64,000 bases of DNA from an uncultured Pelagibacteraceae bacterium (lineage in GTDB: Bacteria; Pseudomonadota; Alphaproteobacteria; Pelagibacterales; Pelagibacteraceae): positions 245,239 to 309,238 of the forward strand of contig CACGMC010000001.1 in assembly GCA_902574035.1 (NCBI GenBank). Direction: 5' to 3'. Within the stretch, counting starts at the first letter, position 1, and every line of letters starts with the position of its first letter. The notes beneath the pieces are model-generated. The model worked only from the letters and a program-made list of their open reading frames with translations, was not told the origin of the DNA and made no database searches. Below are positions 35,234 to 44,974 of the stretch, in pieces. Position numbers and translations under genes: made by a program.

Positions 35234-35892
35234 AAATATTTTTCTATAACTTTTTCAAAACCAACAAAATCTGAAATTAAAACGTCATGCTTAATTTCAT
35301 TTTCAGATTTTTCTGTGTAGCCATCTTTTACTAAAATAAAAGGTAATTTGGCATTGTGAGCAGACATCTCATCAACTTCACTGTCACCAATCATAATTGT
35401 TTTGTTTAAATCTCCACCAATAATTTCAACGACATCTGTTAAATGTCTAGGATCAGGTTTGTTAAATTCAAAAGTGTCTGATCCTGCAACATATTCAAAA
35501 TACTTGTAAATATTTAATTTCTTTAATAAATCAATTGCTAAGCGCTCTTGTTTATTTGTACAAACGGCCATTGAGATTTTTTTGTTTTTTGCCCAATCTA
35601 AAAATTTAACTAGCCCTTTTAATGGTTTACTATACGTATCAATATTTTTAGAATAAAAATCAATAAACTCTTTAGTCATTGCTTTTTTAGTCTCTTCACT
35701 TTTAATTTCTTCTTTAAACGATCTTTGCATCATTACCCATGCACCTTTTCCAGCCAGAGATTTTATATCTTCCATTTTTTTTTCTTCAAAACCAAATTTT
35801 CTCATTACGTGATTATGTGCAGACATTAAATCCGGGGCAGTGTTAATAAGTGTTCCGTCTAGATCGAATAAAATGGTTAGGTTTTGAGTCAT
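35230..35892 (-). CDS. gph: HAD-family phosphoglycolate phosphatase-like hydrolase
   Basis: The 220-residue HAD phosphatase has motif I LFDLDGTLINT (9-19), a helical cap domain, motif II VCTNKQ, the motif III lysine near NKPDPRHL, and motif IV MIGDSEVDEMSA. It is closest in layout to Gph, which removes phosphoglycolate arising from DNA repair and photorespiration-like reactions. It is divergent from the GlmU-like gene across 71 bases and overlaps the LysE-type gene. Confidence 0.85.
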   Translation of the reverse strand: MTQNLTILFDLDGTLINTAPDLMSAHNHVMRKFGFEEKKMEDIKSLAGKGAWVMMQRSFKEEIKSEETKKAMTKEFIDFYSKNIDTYSKPLKGLVKFLDWAKNKKISMAVCTNKQERLAIDLLKKLNIYKYFEYVAGSDTFEFNKPDPRHLTDVVEIIGGDLNKTIMIGDSEVDEMSAHNAKLPFILVKDGYTEKSENEIKHDVLISDFVGFEKVIEKYL

Positions 35893-35963
35893 TTTTTAAA
35901 GTTTTAAAAAGAAATATTTTGTGACTTATTTATAATCCATTTCTAATGTAAAGAGAACTTTTT

Positions 35964-36608
35964 ATGAGAACAAATTTAAAACTTAAAAAAGCGATTAAAC
36001 TAAGATCTGAACAAGATAATTTAAGAATAAAAGCCTTAAACCAAGGTGTAGAGTTAATCGCACCGGAAACAATTTTCCTATCCAAAGATACGACATTTGG
36101 CAAAAATGTAAAAATTGAACCATATGTTGTCATTGGATCAAAAGTAAATATCGGAAACAATGTTACAATAAAATCTTTTTCCCATTTGGAGGGAGCCAAG
36201 TTGGAAAAAAATGTTACAGTTGGGCCTTATGCTAGAATTAGACCTGGATCACATTTTTTACCAGGTTCGAAGGTAGGTAATTTTGTAGAAACAAAAAACT
36301 CTAAAATTAAATCTAAAAGCAAAATAAACCATTTATCCTATATTGGTGATACAGAAGTTGGAGAAAATAGTAATATCGGAGCAGGTACTATTACATGTAA
36401 TTATGATGGAATTAAAAAGAACAAAACTAAAATTAAAAAAAATGTATTTGTTGGATCTAACTCTTCTTTAGTGGCACCATTAGTAATTGAGGAAAATTCT
36501 GTAGTAGGCGCAGGATCTGTAATTACAAAAAATATTGCAAAAAATTCACTGGCTTTGACAAGATCGCCACAAATTACTAAAAAAAATTACAAAAGGAAAA
36601 AAAAATAA
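35964..36608 (+). CDS. Stand-alone GlmU C-terminal (glucosamine-1-phosphate acetyltransferase) domain
   Basis: The 214-residue protein is only the C-terminal half of GlmU: the linker helix (residues about 8-28), then left-handed beta-helix repeats. Key residues are present, including VGNFVETK near 104-111, catalytic His123 in NHLSYIGD, and NIGAGTITCNYDG at 137-149. The N-terminal uridylyltransferase domain is missing, and the space upstream is taken by the divergent gph gene, so it is not a simple frameshift. It overlaps glmS, which makes glucosamine-6-phosphate for the same UDP-GlcNAc pathway. Confidence 0.88.
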   Translation: MRTNLKLKKAIKLRSEQDNLRIKALNQGVELIAPETIFLSKDTTFGKNVKIEPYVVIGSKVNIGNNVTIKSFSHLEGAKLEKNVTVGPYARIRPGSHFLPGSKVGNFVETKNSKIKSKSKINHLSYIGDTEVGENSNIGAGTITCNYDGIKKNKTKIKKNVFVGSNSSLVAPLVIEENSVVGAGSVITKNIAKNSLALTRSPQITKKNYKRKKK

Positions 36609-38425
36609 TGTGCGGGATAATTGGTATTGCAAGCAATAAGTCTGTTACTTCAAATATTATCAATTCTTTAAAAAGATTGGAATATAGAGGATATGACTCC
36701 GCTGGTATTGCGACAATCTCTAAAAAAAATCTTAATGAAAAAAAATGCTCTGGAAGAGTTGAAGAGCTTGAAAAAATATTATTTAATTCTCCAGCTCAAG
36801 GCAATATAGGAATTGGCCACGTGAGATGGGCTACTCATGGCATACCAAACGAAGTCAATGCCCACCCACATTCTTCTGAAATAGTATCAGTGGTTCATAA
36901 TGGAATAATTGAAAATTCTAATTCTCTTAAAAAGAAACTGGAAAAAGAGGGATACAAATTTAAATCTCAAACTGATACTGAAGTTATCACATTATTGATA
37001 ACAAAATATTTAAAAGACTCAAATCCAATTGATGCAGTATTAAAGTCTTTAGAATACCTTGAAGGAAGTTTTGCACTAGGGATATTATTTAAAGACCAAT
37101 CTGATATTATTATTGGGGCTAGACGAGGCAGCCCACTTGCTGTTGGATACTCAAATAACGAAAATTATTTAGGTTCCGACTCATATGCACTTAAAGCAAT
37201 GACAAATAAAATTTCTTATTTAGATGACGGAGAGATATGCAAAATAACAAAAGATAGTGTTGAATTTTTTGATGTTTCTAAAAATAAAATTAATAAAAAA
37301 ATATTAGTTTTATCGGAAGATAAAAATGAAACAAAGTTAGGTGATTATAAAAATTTTATGTCTAAAGAAATATTTGAGCAACCAACTACTATTAAAAATT
37401 GTTTGAACGAATATATAGACAAAATAAGAAATGATATAAATCTTTATGACTTTCCTATTGACCCAAAAAAAATTAATAAAATATTTCTTGTAGGATGTGG
37501 TACTGCTTATCATTCATGCCAAGTCGCTAAATATTGGATAGAAGAATTAACAGATTTAAACGTAGAAACTGAGGTGGCTTCAGAATTTAGATATAGAAAG
37601 ATAAGATTTAACCCTAATACCTTATATATATTTGTGTCTCAGTCTGGAGAAACAGCAGATACAGCTGCAGCTTTAGAAATAGCTAAAAAAAATAAAATGA
37701 AAACTTGTTCTATTATTAATGTAGTAGAAAGCTCAATAGCTAGGAATTCTGATTGGGTTGTCCCTATTCATGCGGGTCCAGAAATAGGCGTAGCATCTAC
37801 AAAAGCTTTTATAGGCCAAATGTTAGTTCTGTATATAATGAGTTTAAAGATATCTAAAATAAGAGGGAATATTGACGATAAAAATTATATTGAAAAAATT
37901 AAAAATCTTAAAAATTTACCTCAAGGAATTGAGAATTCATTAAAGACCGAGGAACTAATTCAAATATTTGCTAAAGACTTTTTATCAGCCAAAGGATCAA
38001 TGTTTTTAGGAAGAGGATCATCATTCCCTATAGCATTAGAAGGAGCATTAAAATTGAAAGAATTGTCTTATCTTCACGCTGAAGGTTACCCCGCTGGAGA
38101 AATGAAACATGGTCCACTAGCTTTGATTGAAGATGGTCTACCTGTAATTATTTTAGCACCAAAAGATAAATATTTTGAGAAAACAATTTCTAATATGCAA
38201 GAAGTTATTGCAAGAGGAGGAAAGGTTTTATTAATATCCGATAAACATGACGAAGTAATTAATGAAAATATCAGATTCAAAATTGAAATGCCTTTTATAG
38301 ATGAATTGCTTAATCCTTTTTTATTAACGATACCACTTCAATTATTAGCTTATCATGTGGCTCTTTTAAAAAAATGTGATATCGACAAGCCAAGAAACTT
38401 GGCTAAATCTGTTACTGTTGAGTAA
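36608..38425 (+). CDS. glmS: Glutamine-fructose-6-phosphate aminotransferase (isomerizing)
   Basis: The 605-residue enzyme makes glucosamine-6-phosphate from fructose-6-phosphate and glutamine, the first step to UDP-GlcNAc. It has the N-terminal nucleophile Cys (MCGIIG), RWATHG, HNGIIEN, then two SIS domains with CGTAYHS and SQSGETADT, and ends PRNLAKSVTVE as usual. Its length is normal. The start codon overlaps the stop of the GlmU-domain gene (TAATG), which suggests coupling. Confidence 0.95.
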   Translation: MCGIIGIASNKSVTSNIINSLKRLEYRGYDSAGIATISKKNLNEKKCSGRVEELEKILFNSPAQGNIGIGHVRWATHGIPNEVNAHPHSSEIVSVVHNGIIENSNSLKKKLEKEGYKFKSQTDTEVITLLITKYLKDSNPIDAVLKSLEYLEGSFALGILFKDQSDIIIGARRGSPLAVGYSNNENYLGSDSYALKAMTNKISYLDDGEICKITKDSVEFFDVSKNKINKKILVLSEDKNETKLGDYKNFMSKEIFEQPTTIKNCLNEYIDKIRNDINLYDFPIDPKKINKIFLVGCGTAYHSCQVAKYWIEELTDLNVETEVASEFRYRKIRFNPNTLYIFVSQSGETADTAAALEIAKKNKMKTCSIINVVESSIARNSDWVVPIHAGPEIGVASTKAFIGQMLVLYIMSLKISKIRGNIDDKNYIEKIKNLKNLPQGIENSLKTEELIQIFAKDFLSAKGSMFLGRGSSFPIALEGALKLKELSYLHAEGYPAGEMKHGPLALIEDGLPVIILAPKDKYFEKTISNMQEVIARGGKVLLISDKHDEVINENIRFKIEMPFIDELLNPFLLTIPLQLLAYHVALLKKCDIDKPRNLAKSVTVE

Positions 38426-38488
38426 TTATTCTAATTTAACTATTGGAAATTATATCTCTATACTCTATATACATATCACAGGTTGAAT

Positions 38489-39865
38489 ATGAAAAAATGG
38501 ACATTAAATAGCTGGACTAAATTTCCTGCAAAGCACCTACCTAGTTATGTAGACAAAAAAGAACTGGATTTAGTCTTAAGTAAAATACAAAAATATCCGC
38601 CACTTGTTTTTGCTGGAGAAACTCGATCTTTAAAAAAAGCATTGGGGCAAGTAGTAGAGGGCAAAGCTTTTCTGCTTCAAGGAGGAGATTGTGCTGAAAG
38701 TTTTGCAGAATTTCATCCAGATAATATTAGAGATACGTTTAAGGTAATATTACAAATGTCTTTAGTTTTGACAGCTTCAGCATCAGTACCAGTAGTAAAA
38801 GTAGGAAGAATTGCAGGGCAGTTTTCTAAACCAAGAAGCGCTCCAACAGAAAAAAAAGATGGAAAAGAATTACCAAGTTATTTAGGCGATAATATTAACG
38901 GAATGGATTTTAACGAGAAAGCAAGAATTCCAGATGCAAAAAGATTATTCAGAGCTTATTCTCAATCAGCATCTACTTTAAACTTGTTGAGAGCTTTTTC
39001 CCAAGGAGGTTTTGCTGATCTAAGACAGGTTCATTTATGGAATTTAGGATTTATAAAAGACAAAACTAAAGGTAAATACAAAGAAATTGAAGATAAAATT
39101 AGTGATGCTTTAGCGTTTATGCAAGCTTGTGGAATTAATTCTGATAATAATAGAAGATTAAGAACTGTTAATTTTTATACTTCTCACGAAGCTCTTTTAC
39201 TACCATTCGAAGAAGCCATGACAAGAGTCGATTCAACAACTGGAGAGTATCACGATACATCTGCACACTTTGTGTGGATAGGAGATAGAACAAGACAACC
39301 AGACGGAGCTCATGTTGAATTTTGCAGAGGTATTAAAAATCCATTAGGCTTAAAATGTGGTCCGACCTTAAAACCAGAAGAACTTGTAAAACTATGTAAT
39401 ATTCTTAATCCAGAAAATGAGCCAGGAAGAATGACCTTGATTTCAAGATTTGGAGCAGACAACGTAGAAAAATATTTACCCAAATTAATTAAAGTAATTA
39501 AAAAAGAGGGATTAAATGTAATATGGTCTTGTGATCCTATGCACGGTAACACTATCAAAGCAGCCACAGGATTTAAGACAAGACCTTTTGACAGCGTTTT
39601 AAAAGAGGTAAAAAATTTTTTTGGAGTACATCAATCTGAAGGAAGTTATGCCGGAGGATTACACGTCGAAATGACTGGTCAGGATGTGACCGAATGCACA
39701 GGCGGGGCACAGAAAATATCTGATAATGACTTATCTAATAGATACAGAACGCATTGCGACCCAAGATTGAATGCTGATCAAGCGTTAGAATTAGCTTTTT
39801 TAATTTCTGATGAAATTAAGAAAAACTCAAAATATTCAAAAAAAATTATCCAAGCCGCGTCTTAA
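38489..39865 (+). CDS. Class II 3-deoxy-7-phosphoheptulonate (DAHP) synthase
   Basis: I start this at ATG 38489 (458 residues) rather than the TTG two codons earlier. The enzyme opens the shikimate pathway by joining PEP and erythrose-4-phosphate. Class II marks are visible: WTLNSWTKFPAKHLP at the N-terminus, LLQGGDCAESFAEF with the metal Cys, KVGRIAGQFSKPRS, and a C-terminal GGLHVEMTGQDVTEC. The gene follows glmS after 63 AT-rich bases. Confidence 0.94.
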   Translation: MKKWTLNSWTKFPAKHLPSYVDKKELDLVLSKIQKYPPLVFAGETRSLKKALGQVVEGKAFLLQGGDCAESFAEFHPDNIRDTFKVILQMSLVLTASASVPVVKVGRIAGQFSKPRSAPTEKKDGKELPSYLGDNINGMDFNEKARIPDAKRLFRAYSQSASTLNLLRAFSQGGFADLRQVHLWNLGFIKDKTKGKYKEIEDKISDALAFMQACGINSDNNRRLRTVNFYTSHEALLLPFEEAMTRVDSTTGEYHDTSAHFVWIGDRTRQPDGAHVEFCRGIKNPLGLKCGPTLKPEELVKLCNILNPENEPGRMTLISRFGADNVEKYLPKLIKVIKKEGLNVIWSCDPMHGNTIKAATGFKTRPFDSVLKEVKNFFGVHQSEGSYAGGLHVEMTGQDVTECTGGAQKISDNDLSNRYRTHCDPRLNADQALELAFLISDEIKKNSKYSKKIIQAAS

Positions 39866-39900
39866 TAATTATTGTAATTATTAAGACATGACCTTAAAAG

Positions 39901-39907
39901 AGGAGGT
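39901..39907 (+). promoter_or_regulatory. nadE: Strong Shine-Dalgarno sequence of nadE
   Basis: AGGAGGT at 39901-39907 lies 9 bases ahead of the ATG at 39917. It is one of the few near-perfect ribosome binding sites in the window and fixes the nadE start. Confidence 0.75.
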
Positions 39908-39916
39908 GTATTAATT

Positions 39917-40654
39917 ATGGAAGTAAAAAATAGAGCAAAAATTATCACTGATTGGATCAACAATTATTGTGAATCTACCTCGTTTAATCCTAAAGCATTA
40001 GTAGTTGGTATTTCAGGTGGTATAGACTCTTCCGTAGTTAGTACGCTATGTGCAAACACAGGAAGAAAAACAATTGTGCTAACAATGCCAATTAAACAAA
40101 TAAAATCCCAACATAATTTAAGCTTGAATCATGCAAAATGGTTAAAAGATAAATTTAAAAACGTTGAGCATCACTTAATCGAGATGGACAAAATATTTGG
40201 ATCTTTTTCCGAAGTTCTAAATAACTTTGATAACGAACATGGATTTGCAAATTCAAGAGCGAGGTTAAGAATGGCAACTCTATATCAAGTAGCAGCAGCT
40301 AATTCTGGTATAGTAGTTGGAACAGGGAATAAAGTCGAAGATTTTGGTGTTGGCTTTTATACTAAATATGGTGATGGGGGCGTAGATATTTCTCCAATAG
40401 CTGATTGTACAAAAACTCAAGTTTGGGAATTAGGTAAATATCTTGGGGTATCAGATGAAATTATTAATTCTCAACCGACTGATGGATTGTGGGATGATGG
40501 TAGAAACGACGTCCAACAATTAGGAATGAGTTATGAGGATCTTGAAAAAGCTATGAAAAATAAAGATGATCCAAACTATCAGAAATATTTAAAGATAAGA
40601 GAAAAAAATTTACACAAAATGAATCCTATCCCAGTTTGCAAATTCAATGAATAA
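39917..40654 (+). CDS. nadE: NAD synthetase (ammonia-dependent type)
   Basis: The 245-residue PP-loop enzyme adenylates and amidates nicotinate adenine dinucleotide to NAD. The ATP loop GISGGIDSSV is at 31-40, and GTGNKVEDFGVGFYTKYGDGG is split by the metal and deamido-NAD site. It has only the synthetase domain and no glutaminase, so it would need free ammonia or a separate partner. It overlaps cysS by 8 bases. Confidence 0.93.
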   Translation: MEVKNRAKIITDWINNYCESTSFNPKALVVGISGGIDSSVVSTLCANTGRKTIVLTMPIKQIKSQHNLSLNHAKWLKDKFKNVEHHLIEMDKIFGSFSEVLNNFDNEHGFANSRARLRMATLYQVAAANSGIVVGTGNKVEDFGVGFYTKYGDGGVDISPIADCTKTQVWELGKYLGVSDEIINSQPTDGLWDDGRNDVQQLGMSYEDLEKAMKNKDDPNYQKYLKIREKNLHKMNPIPVCKFNE

Positions 40655-41999
40655 TTTACACTTAACTAATTCACTTACAAATAAAAAAGAAATTTTTAAT
40701 CCAATTAATAAAGAAAAAGTCTCCTTATATGCATGTGGACCAACTGTTTATGACAATCCACATGTTGGAAATGCTCGTGCTATAGTAGTGTTTGATCTTC
40801 TTTTCAGAATACTCATCGAACTTTATGGAGAAAAAAAAGTTAATTATGTTAGAAATATAACAGATATTGATGATAAAATTATTGAGGCTTCAAAAACTAA
40901 AAAAATAAGTATTTCAGATTTGACAAAATCTGTAACAGAAAAATTTCACAAAGATTGTAAAATTTTATTTTGTTTAAATCCAACTAAAGAACCAAGAGCA
41001 ACTGATCATGTTGAAGGCATGATTAACATGACAAAAAATCTAATTGAAAAAAATGCTGCTTATGAAAAAGAGGGGCATGTTTTTTTTAGAGTAAGTTCAT
41101 TTAAAAAATATGGTAAGCTTTCAAATAAAAATCCAGATGATCTAAAAGCTGGTGCGAGAGTTGAAGTATCTAAATTAAAAAATGATCCTTTAGATTTTGT
41201 TCTTTGGAAACCTTCAGATAATAATGATCCTGGTTGGGACTCGCCATGGGGAAAAGGTAGACCTGGATGGCATTTAGAGTGTTCAGTAATGAGTGAAAAA
41301 TATTTAGGTAAAAATTTTGATATACATGGTGGAGGATTAGATTTAATTTTTCCTCATCATGAAAATGAGATTGCTCAATCATGTGTTCATAATGGAACAG
41401 ATAAATTTGCTAACTATTGGGTACACAACGGTTTTGTAACTATGAATAAAGAAAAAATGTCAAAATCACTTGGCAATATAACAACAATAGAAGATGCAAC
41501 CAAAAAATATTCAGGACAGGTGGTTCGTTTATCTTTATTAAGCGCTCAATATAAACAACCATTGGATTGGAATAATGAATTACTCACAGAACAATCAAAA
41601 ACTTTAGATAAATGGTACTCAATGTATTCCTCTGAACTAAGTGAAAAAACACCTGATTGTTTTAATGATTTATTAGATGACATGAATACCCCACTTTATA
41701 TCTCTAAATTACATGAGTTGTTTCAACAATCACAAAATGGAAACAAAGATAAAAAAAAAGAATTTAACAAAGCATGTCGTTTAATTGGCTTATTTAATGA
41801 AAGTGCAGAAAAAAGAGCTGAGTACAAAAAAAGCAAAGTTAAAATCTCTAAAGATAATATATTAAGCAAAATTAAAGATCGCGAGGAAGCTAAAAAAACT
41901 GGCAATTATAAACTTGCTGATCAAATAAGAGATGATTTAAACAAAGAAGGTATTGATATAAAAGATGAAAAAGGTAAAACGACTTGGAACTATAAATGA
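40647..41999 (+). CDS. cysS: Cysteinyl-tRNA synthetase
   Basis: The 450-residue class I synthetase has YACGPTVYDNPHVGNAR, which includes the zinc Cys and an HIGH-like HVGN, then GWHLECSVM, IHGGGLDLIFPHHENE, and the KMSKSLGN loop. All are standard for CysS. It overlaps nadE at its start and cimA by 4 bases at its end. Confidence 0.95.
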   Translation: MNNLHLTNSLTNKKEIFNPINKEKVSLYACGPTVYDNPHVGNARAIVVFDLLFRILIELYGEKKVNYVRNITDIDDKIIEASKTKKISISDLTKSVTEKFHKDCKILFCLNPTKEPRATDHVEGMINMTKNLIEKNAAYEKEGHVFFRVSSFKKYGKLSNKNPDDLKAGARVEVSKLKNDPLDFVLWKPSDNNDPGWDSPWGKGRPGWHLECSVMSEKYLGKNFDIHGGGLDLIFPHHENEIAQSCVHNGTDKFANYWVHNGFVTMNKEKMSKSLGNITTIEDATKKYSGQVVRLSLLSAQYKQPLDWNNELLTEQSKTLDKWYSMYSSELSEKTPDCFNDLLDDMNTPLYISKLHELFQQSQNGNKDKKKEFNKACRLIGLFNESAEKRAEYKKSKVKISKDNILSKIKDREEAKKTGNYKLADQIRDDLNKEGIDIKDEKGKTTWNYK

Positions 42000-43600
42000 A
42001 CAAAGAAAAAATATACATTTTTGATACAACTTTAAGGGATGGCGCACAGACTGAGGGAGTCGATTTTTCAGTTGAAGATAAGAATAAGATTGCAAAAATT
42101 CTATCTAATATTGGAGTAGATTATATAGAGGGTGGCTGGCCGGGTGCAAATCCTGTAGATAACGAATTTTTTGATAAATCCCCTAATCTTGGAAACTCAA
42201 AATTTACAGCTTTTGGGATGACGAAGAAGAATGGAGTTAGTGCAGATAATGATCCAAATTTATCTCCTTTAATGAACGCTGATTGTAAAACAGTTTGTGT
42301 TGTTGGAAAAACTTGGGACTTTCACGTCAAAACTGCTTTAGGTATAAAAAATGAAGATAATTTAAAAAACATAAAAGAGACAGCTAAACATTTCGTAAAA
42401 AATAATAAAGAATTTCTTTTTGATGCCGAACATTTCTTTGACGGATATAAAAATAATCCCAATTATGCCCTTGATTGTCTAAAACAAGCTTATGATGAGG
42501 GGGCTAGATGGGTAGTTTTATGTGATACTAATGGCGGAACTTTACCAAATGAGGTTGGGGAAATAATAAATAGTGTTACCAAAGTAATTCCAGGCAAAAA
42601 CTTAGGTATCCATGCTCATAACGATACTGAAAATGCTGTAAGCAACTCTTTAACGGCTGTACTAGCTGGAGCTAGACAAATACAAGGAACTATAAATGGT
42701 CTAGGAGAAAGATGTGGAAATGCAAACTTAATGTCTATTATACCAACACTTTTTTTAAAAAAAACTTTTAGTGACAAATTTGATTTAAATATAAACAAAA
42801 AGAAACTTTCATCATTAACTGAATGCTCTAGATTTTTGGACGAAGTTTTAAATAAAAAACCAAACAAAAGTATGGCTTATGTTGGGGGATCTGCTTTTTC
42901 ACATAAAGGTGGATTACATGTTTCTGCTGTTAAAAAAGATCCAAAAACCTACGAACATATAGATCCAAAAGAAGTTGGTAATCATAGAAACATTATTGTT
43001 TCAAATCAAGCTGGAAGATCAAATATAATATCCAGACTTGAAAATTATGGAATAAAAATTGATTCAAAAGACACCAATGTTCAAAAAATTTTAAATGAAG
43101 TTAAAGAAAGAGAATTTACTGGTTACTCGTACGATGGTGCTGATGCATCTTTTGAACTTTTGGCAAATAAATTATTAGGTAAACTCCCAGAATATTTGAA
43201 AGTTAAAAACTATAATGTGAATGTAAAAAAAGATAATGAATTAAAAACAACTGCAAAGGTTACTTTTATAATTGATGGTAAGGAAATCCATTGTCAGGGT
43301 GAAGGAAATGGACCTGTGAATGCACTAGATAATGCAATTAGATCAAATTTTAAAAAGGTTGAAAAATACTACAAATATTTTTCTGATCTTAAGCTTTTAG
43401 ATTACAAAGTTAGAATTTTAAATACTGGAACAGGAGCAACCACAAGAGTTTCTATTGAAAGTACTGATAAAACTGGGAAAAGCTGGTTTACAATTGGTGT
43501 TTCTCAAAATATTATTGAAGCTTCATTTAAAGCATTAATAGATAGTTTAGAATACAAATTGTTCAAAGAAAAAGCACCAGCAAATATTCATGAAAAATAA
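41996..43600 (+). CDS. cimA: (R)-Citramalate synthase
   Basis: The 534-residue HMGL-like/LeuA-family enzyme forms citramalate from pyruvate and acetyl-CoA, giving a threonine-independent route to isoleucine. It begins IYIFDTTLRDGAQTEG, has the metal motif HAHNDTENAVSNS, and GGSAFSHKGGLHVSA. The C-terminal regulatory domain is present (about residues 390-534), where isoleucine feedback would act. The EGVDFS wording after DGAQ fits CimA, not LeuA. Confidence 0.9.
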   Translation: MNKEKIYIFDTTLRDGAQTEGVDFSVEDKNKIAKILSNIGVDYIEGGWPGANPVDNEFFDKSPNLGNSKFTAFGMTKKNGVSADNDPNLSPLMNADCKTVCVVGKTWDFHVKTALGIKNEDNLKNIKETAKHFVKNNKEFLFDAEHFFDGYKNNPNYALDCLKQAYDEGARWVVLCDTNGGTLPNEVGEIINSVTKVIPGKNLGIHAHNDTENAVSNSLTAVLAGARQIQGTINGLGERCGNANLMSIIPTLFLKKTFSDKFDLNINKKKLSSLTECSRFLDEVLNKKPNKSMAYVGGSAFSHKGGLHVSAVKKDPKTYEHIDPKEVGNHRNIIVSNQAGRSNIISRLENYGIKIDSKDTNVQKILNEVKEREFTGYSYDGADASFELLANKLLGKLPEYLKVKNYNVNVKKDNELKTTAKVTFIIDGKEIHCQGEGNGPVNALDNAIRSNFKKVEKYYKYFSDLKLLDYKVRILNTGTGATTRVSIESTDKTGKSWFTIGVSQNIIEASFKALIDSLEYKLFKEKAPANIHEK

Positions 43601-44318
43601 ATATGGTTTTATTTTAATTAAACCGCAGCTTGGTGAAAACATTGGAGCGTCTGCACGGTCATTAAAAAATTTTGGATTTAAAAATTTAATTATTACTAAC
43701 CCAAAACATGGTTGGCCCAATATTAAAGCCAAGGCAACTTCTGTTGGCGCTTTTGATATTTTAAATAAAACAAAGGTATTTGACAATACTAACTCAGCTA
43801 TTCAAAATTTTGATATAATTTTTTCATTCAGCGCTAGGAAAAGAGATATAAATAAAAAACATATTAGTTTAAATAAATTTCTTAATATCGCAAAAAAATT
43901 TAAACAAAAAAAAATTGGATTAATGTTTGGTCCAGAGGCATCAGGTTTATCAAATTTAGATTTATCTTATGCAAACTATGTAGTTCAAATACCATCATCA
44001 CCAAAATTTAAATCAATGAACCTTTCTCATTCAGTTTCACTGGTTTGCTATGAAATATTTAAATTAAATAACTTTAAACTTACTAAACAACTACTTTTCA
44101 ATAAAAATATAGGTCAGAAGGGTAAGCTTTCTCAAATAATTAAGTTACTTGTTACTAAACTTGAACAGAAAAACTTTTTTAAACCTCCAGAAAAAAGAAG
44201 CTCAATGATAAAAAATATAAACAATTTATTTTATAGGATGGAGCCAGACGACAAAGAACTAAGGATTTTAGGCAGTTTAATTGGCTCTTTGAGTAAAAAT
44301 AAAAAAAAGCTCAATTGA
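43590..44318 (+). CDS. trmJ: tRNA (cytidine/uridine-32-2'-O-)-methyltransferase TrmJ-like
   Basis: The 242-residue SPOUT-fold RNA methyltransferase has GENIGASARSLKNFGF near the N-terminus, FGPEASGLSNLDLSYA (SAM knot) in the middle, and SMNLSHSVSLVCYE at the knot end. A C-terminal helical extension fits TrmJ. It overlaps cimA by 11 bases. The exact target nucleotide is inferred from the family. Confidence 0.88.
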   Translation: MKNKYGFILIKPQLGENIGASARSLKNFGFKNLIITNPKHGWPNIKAKATSVGAFDILNKTKVFDNTNSAIQNFDIIFSFSARKRDINKKHISLNKFLNIAKKFKQKKIGLMFGPEASGLSNLDLSYANYVVQIPSSPKFKSMNLSHSVSLVCYEIFKLNNFKLTKQLLFNKNIGQKGKLSQIIKLLVTKLEQKNFFKPPEKRSSMIKNINNLFYRMEPDDKELRILGSLIGSLSKNKKKLN

Positions 44319-44342
44319 CATTTACCCCCTAAACCTTGTAAA
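44315..44342 (+). promoter_or_regulatory. rpsD: Predicted promoter of rpsD
   Basis: A perfect TTGACA at 44315-44320 overlaps the trmJ stop codon. It is followed 16 bases later by TGTAAA at 44337-44342, a moderate -10. Transcription would begin about 8 bases upstream of the rpsD ATG, leaving a very short leader. Confidence 0.4.
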
Positions 44343-44356
44343 CCCGTGATCGAATA

Positions 44357-44974
44357 ATGACAAAAAGATTAAAATCGAAACATAAAGTCGATAGAAGATT
44401 GAAAGCAAATCTTTGGGGAAGACCTAAGAGCCCATTTAATGTTCGAGCTTATCCACCAGGTCAGCATGGTCAAAATAAAAAAGGTAAACCAACAGATTAT
44501 GGTATTCAACTTCAAGCAAAACAGAAACTTAAAGCATATTACGGAAATATAAACGAAAGACAGTTTAGAAATATTTATAGAAAGGCTCTATCTAAAAGAG
44601 GAGATACATCTGAAAATTTAATAGCTTTATTAGAATCTAGACTTGATACAGTTGTTTATAGAGCTAAGCTTGCACCAACCGTTTTTGCAGCTAGACAATT
44701 AATCAACCATGGCCATATTAAAGTTAATAAAAAGAGGGTGAATGTTTCAAGTTATCTTTTAAAAGATACAGATCAAGTTGAAGTGAACGAAAAGTCAAAA
44801 AAACTTAATGTAATTGATGGTTCCATACAAAGTAAAGAAAGAGAAATTCCAGAGTACATTCAATTGGATGGCAAAAGTAAATCCGTCAAGTTAGTTAGAG
44901 TGCCAAAATTCTCAGAAGTTCCTTATCCCGTAATTATGGAACCAAATTTAGTTATTGAATACTATTCAAGATAA
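44357..44974 (+). CDS. rpsD: Small-subunit ribosomal protein S4
   Basis: The 205-residue S4 has the [18 protein letters not shown] segment, the S4 RNA-binding domain ([29 protein letters not shown]) and the standard IPEYIQLD...[18 protein letters not shown] type ending. It nucleates 30S assembly by binding 16S rRNA. Its stop abuts the convergent grxD stop with no gap. Confidence 0.97.
   Translation: MTKRLKSKHKVDRRLKANLWGRPKSPFNVRAYPPGQHGQNKKGKPTDYGIQLQAKQKLKAYYGNINERQFRNIYRKALSKRGDTSENLIALLESRLDTVVYRAKLAPTVFAARQLINHGHIKVNKKRVNVSSYLLKDTDQVEVNEKSKKLNVIDGSIQSKEREIPEYIQLDGKSKSVKLVRVPKFSEVPYPVIMEPNLVIEYYSR

Noticed and set aside
35893..35963. Frameshifted remains of the missing GlmU uridylyltransferase domain
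   Set aside because: Only 71 bases separate the gene from the divergent gph, which is intact, so there is no room for a 230-residue remnant.
39866..39900. Terminator after the DAHP synthase gene
   Set aside because: A weak TAATTATTGTAATTATTA inverted repeat is present, but it is purely AT, has no T-run and would not form a stable hairpin.
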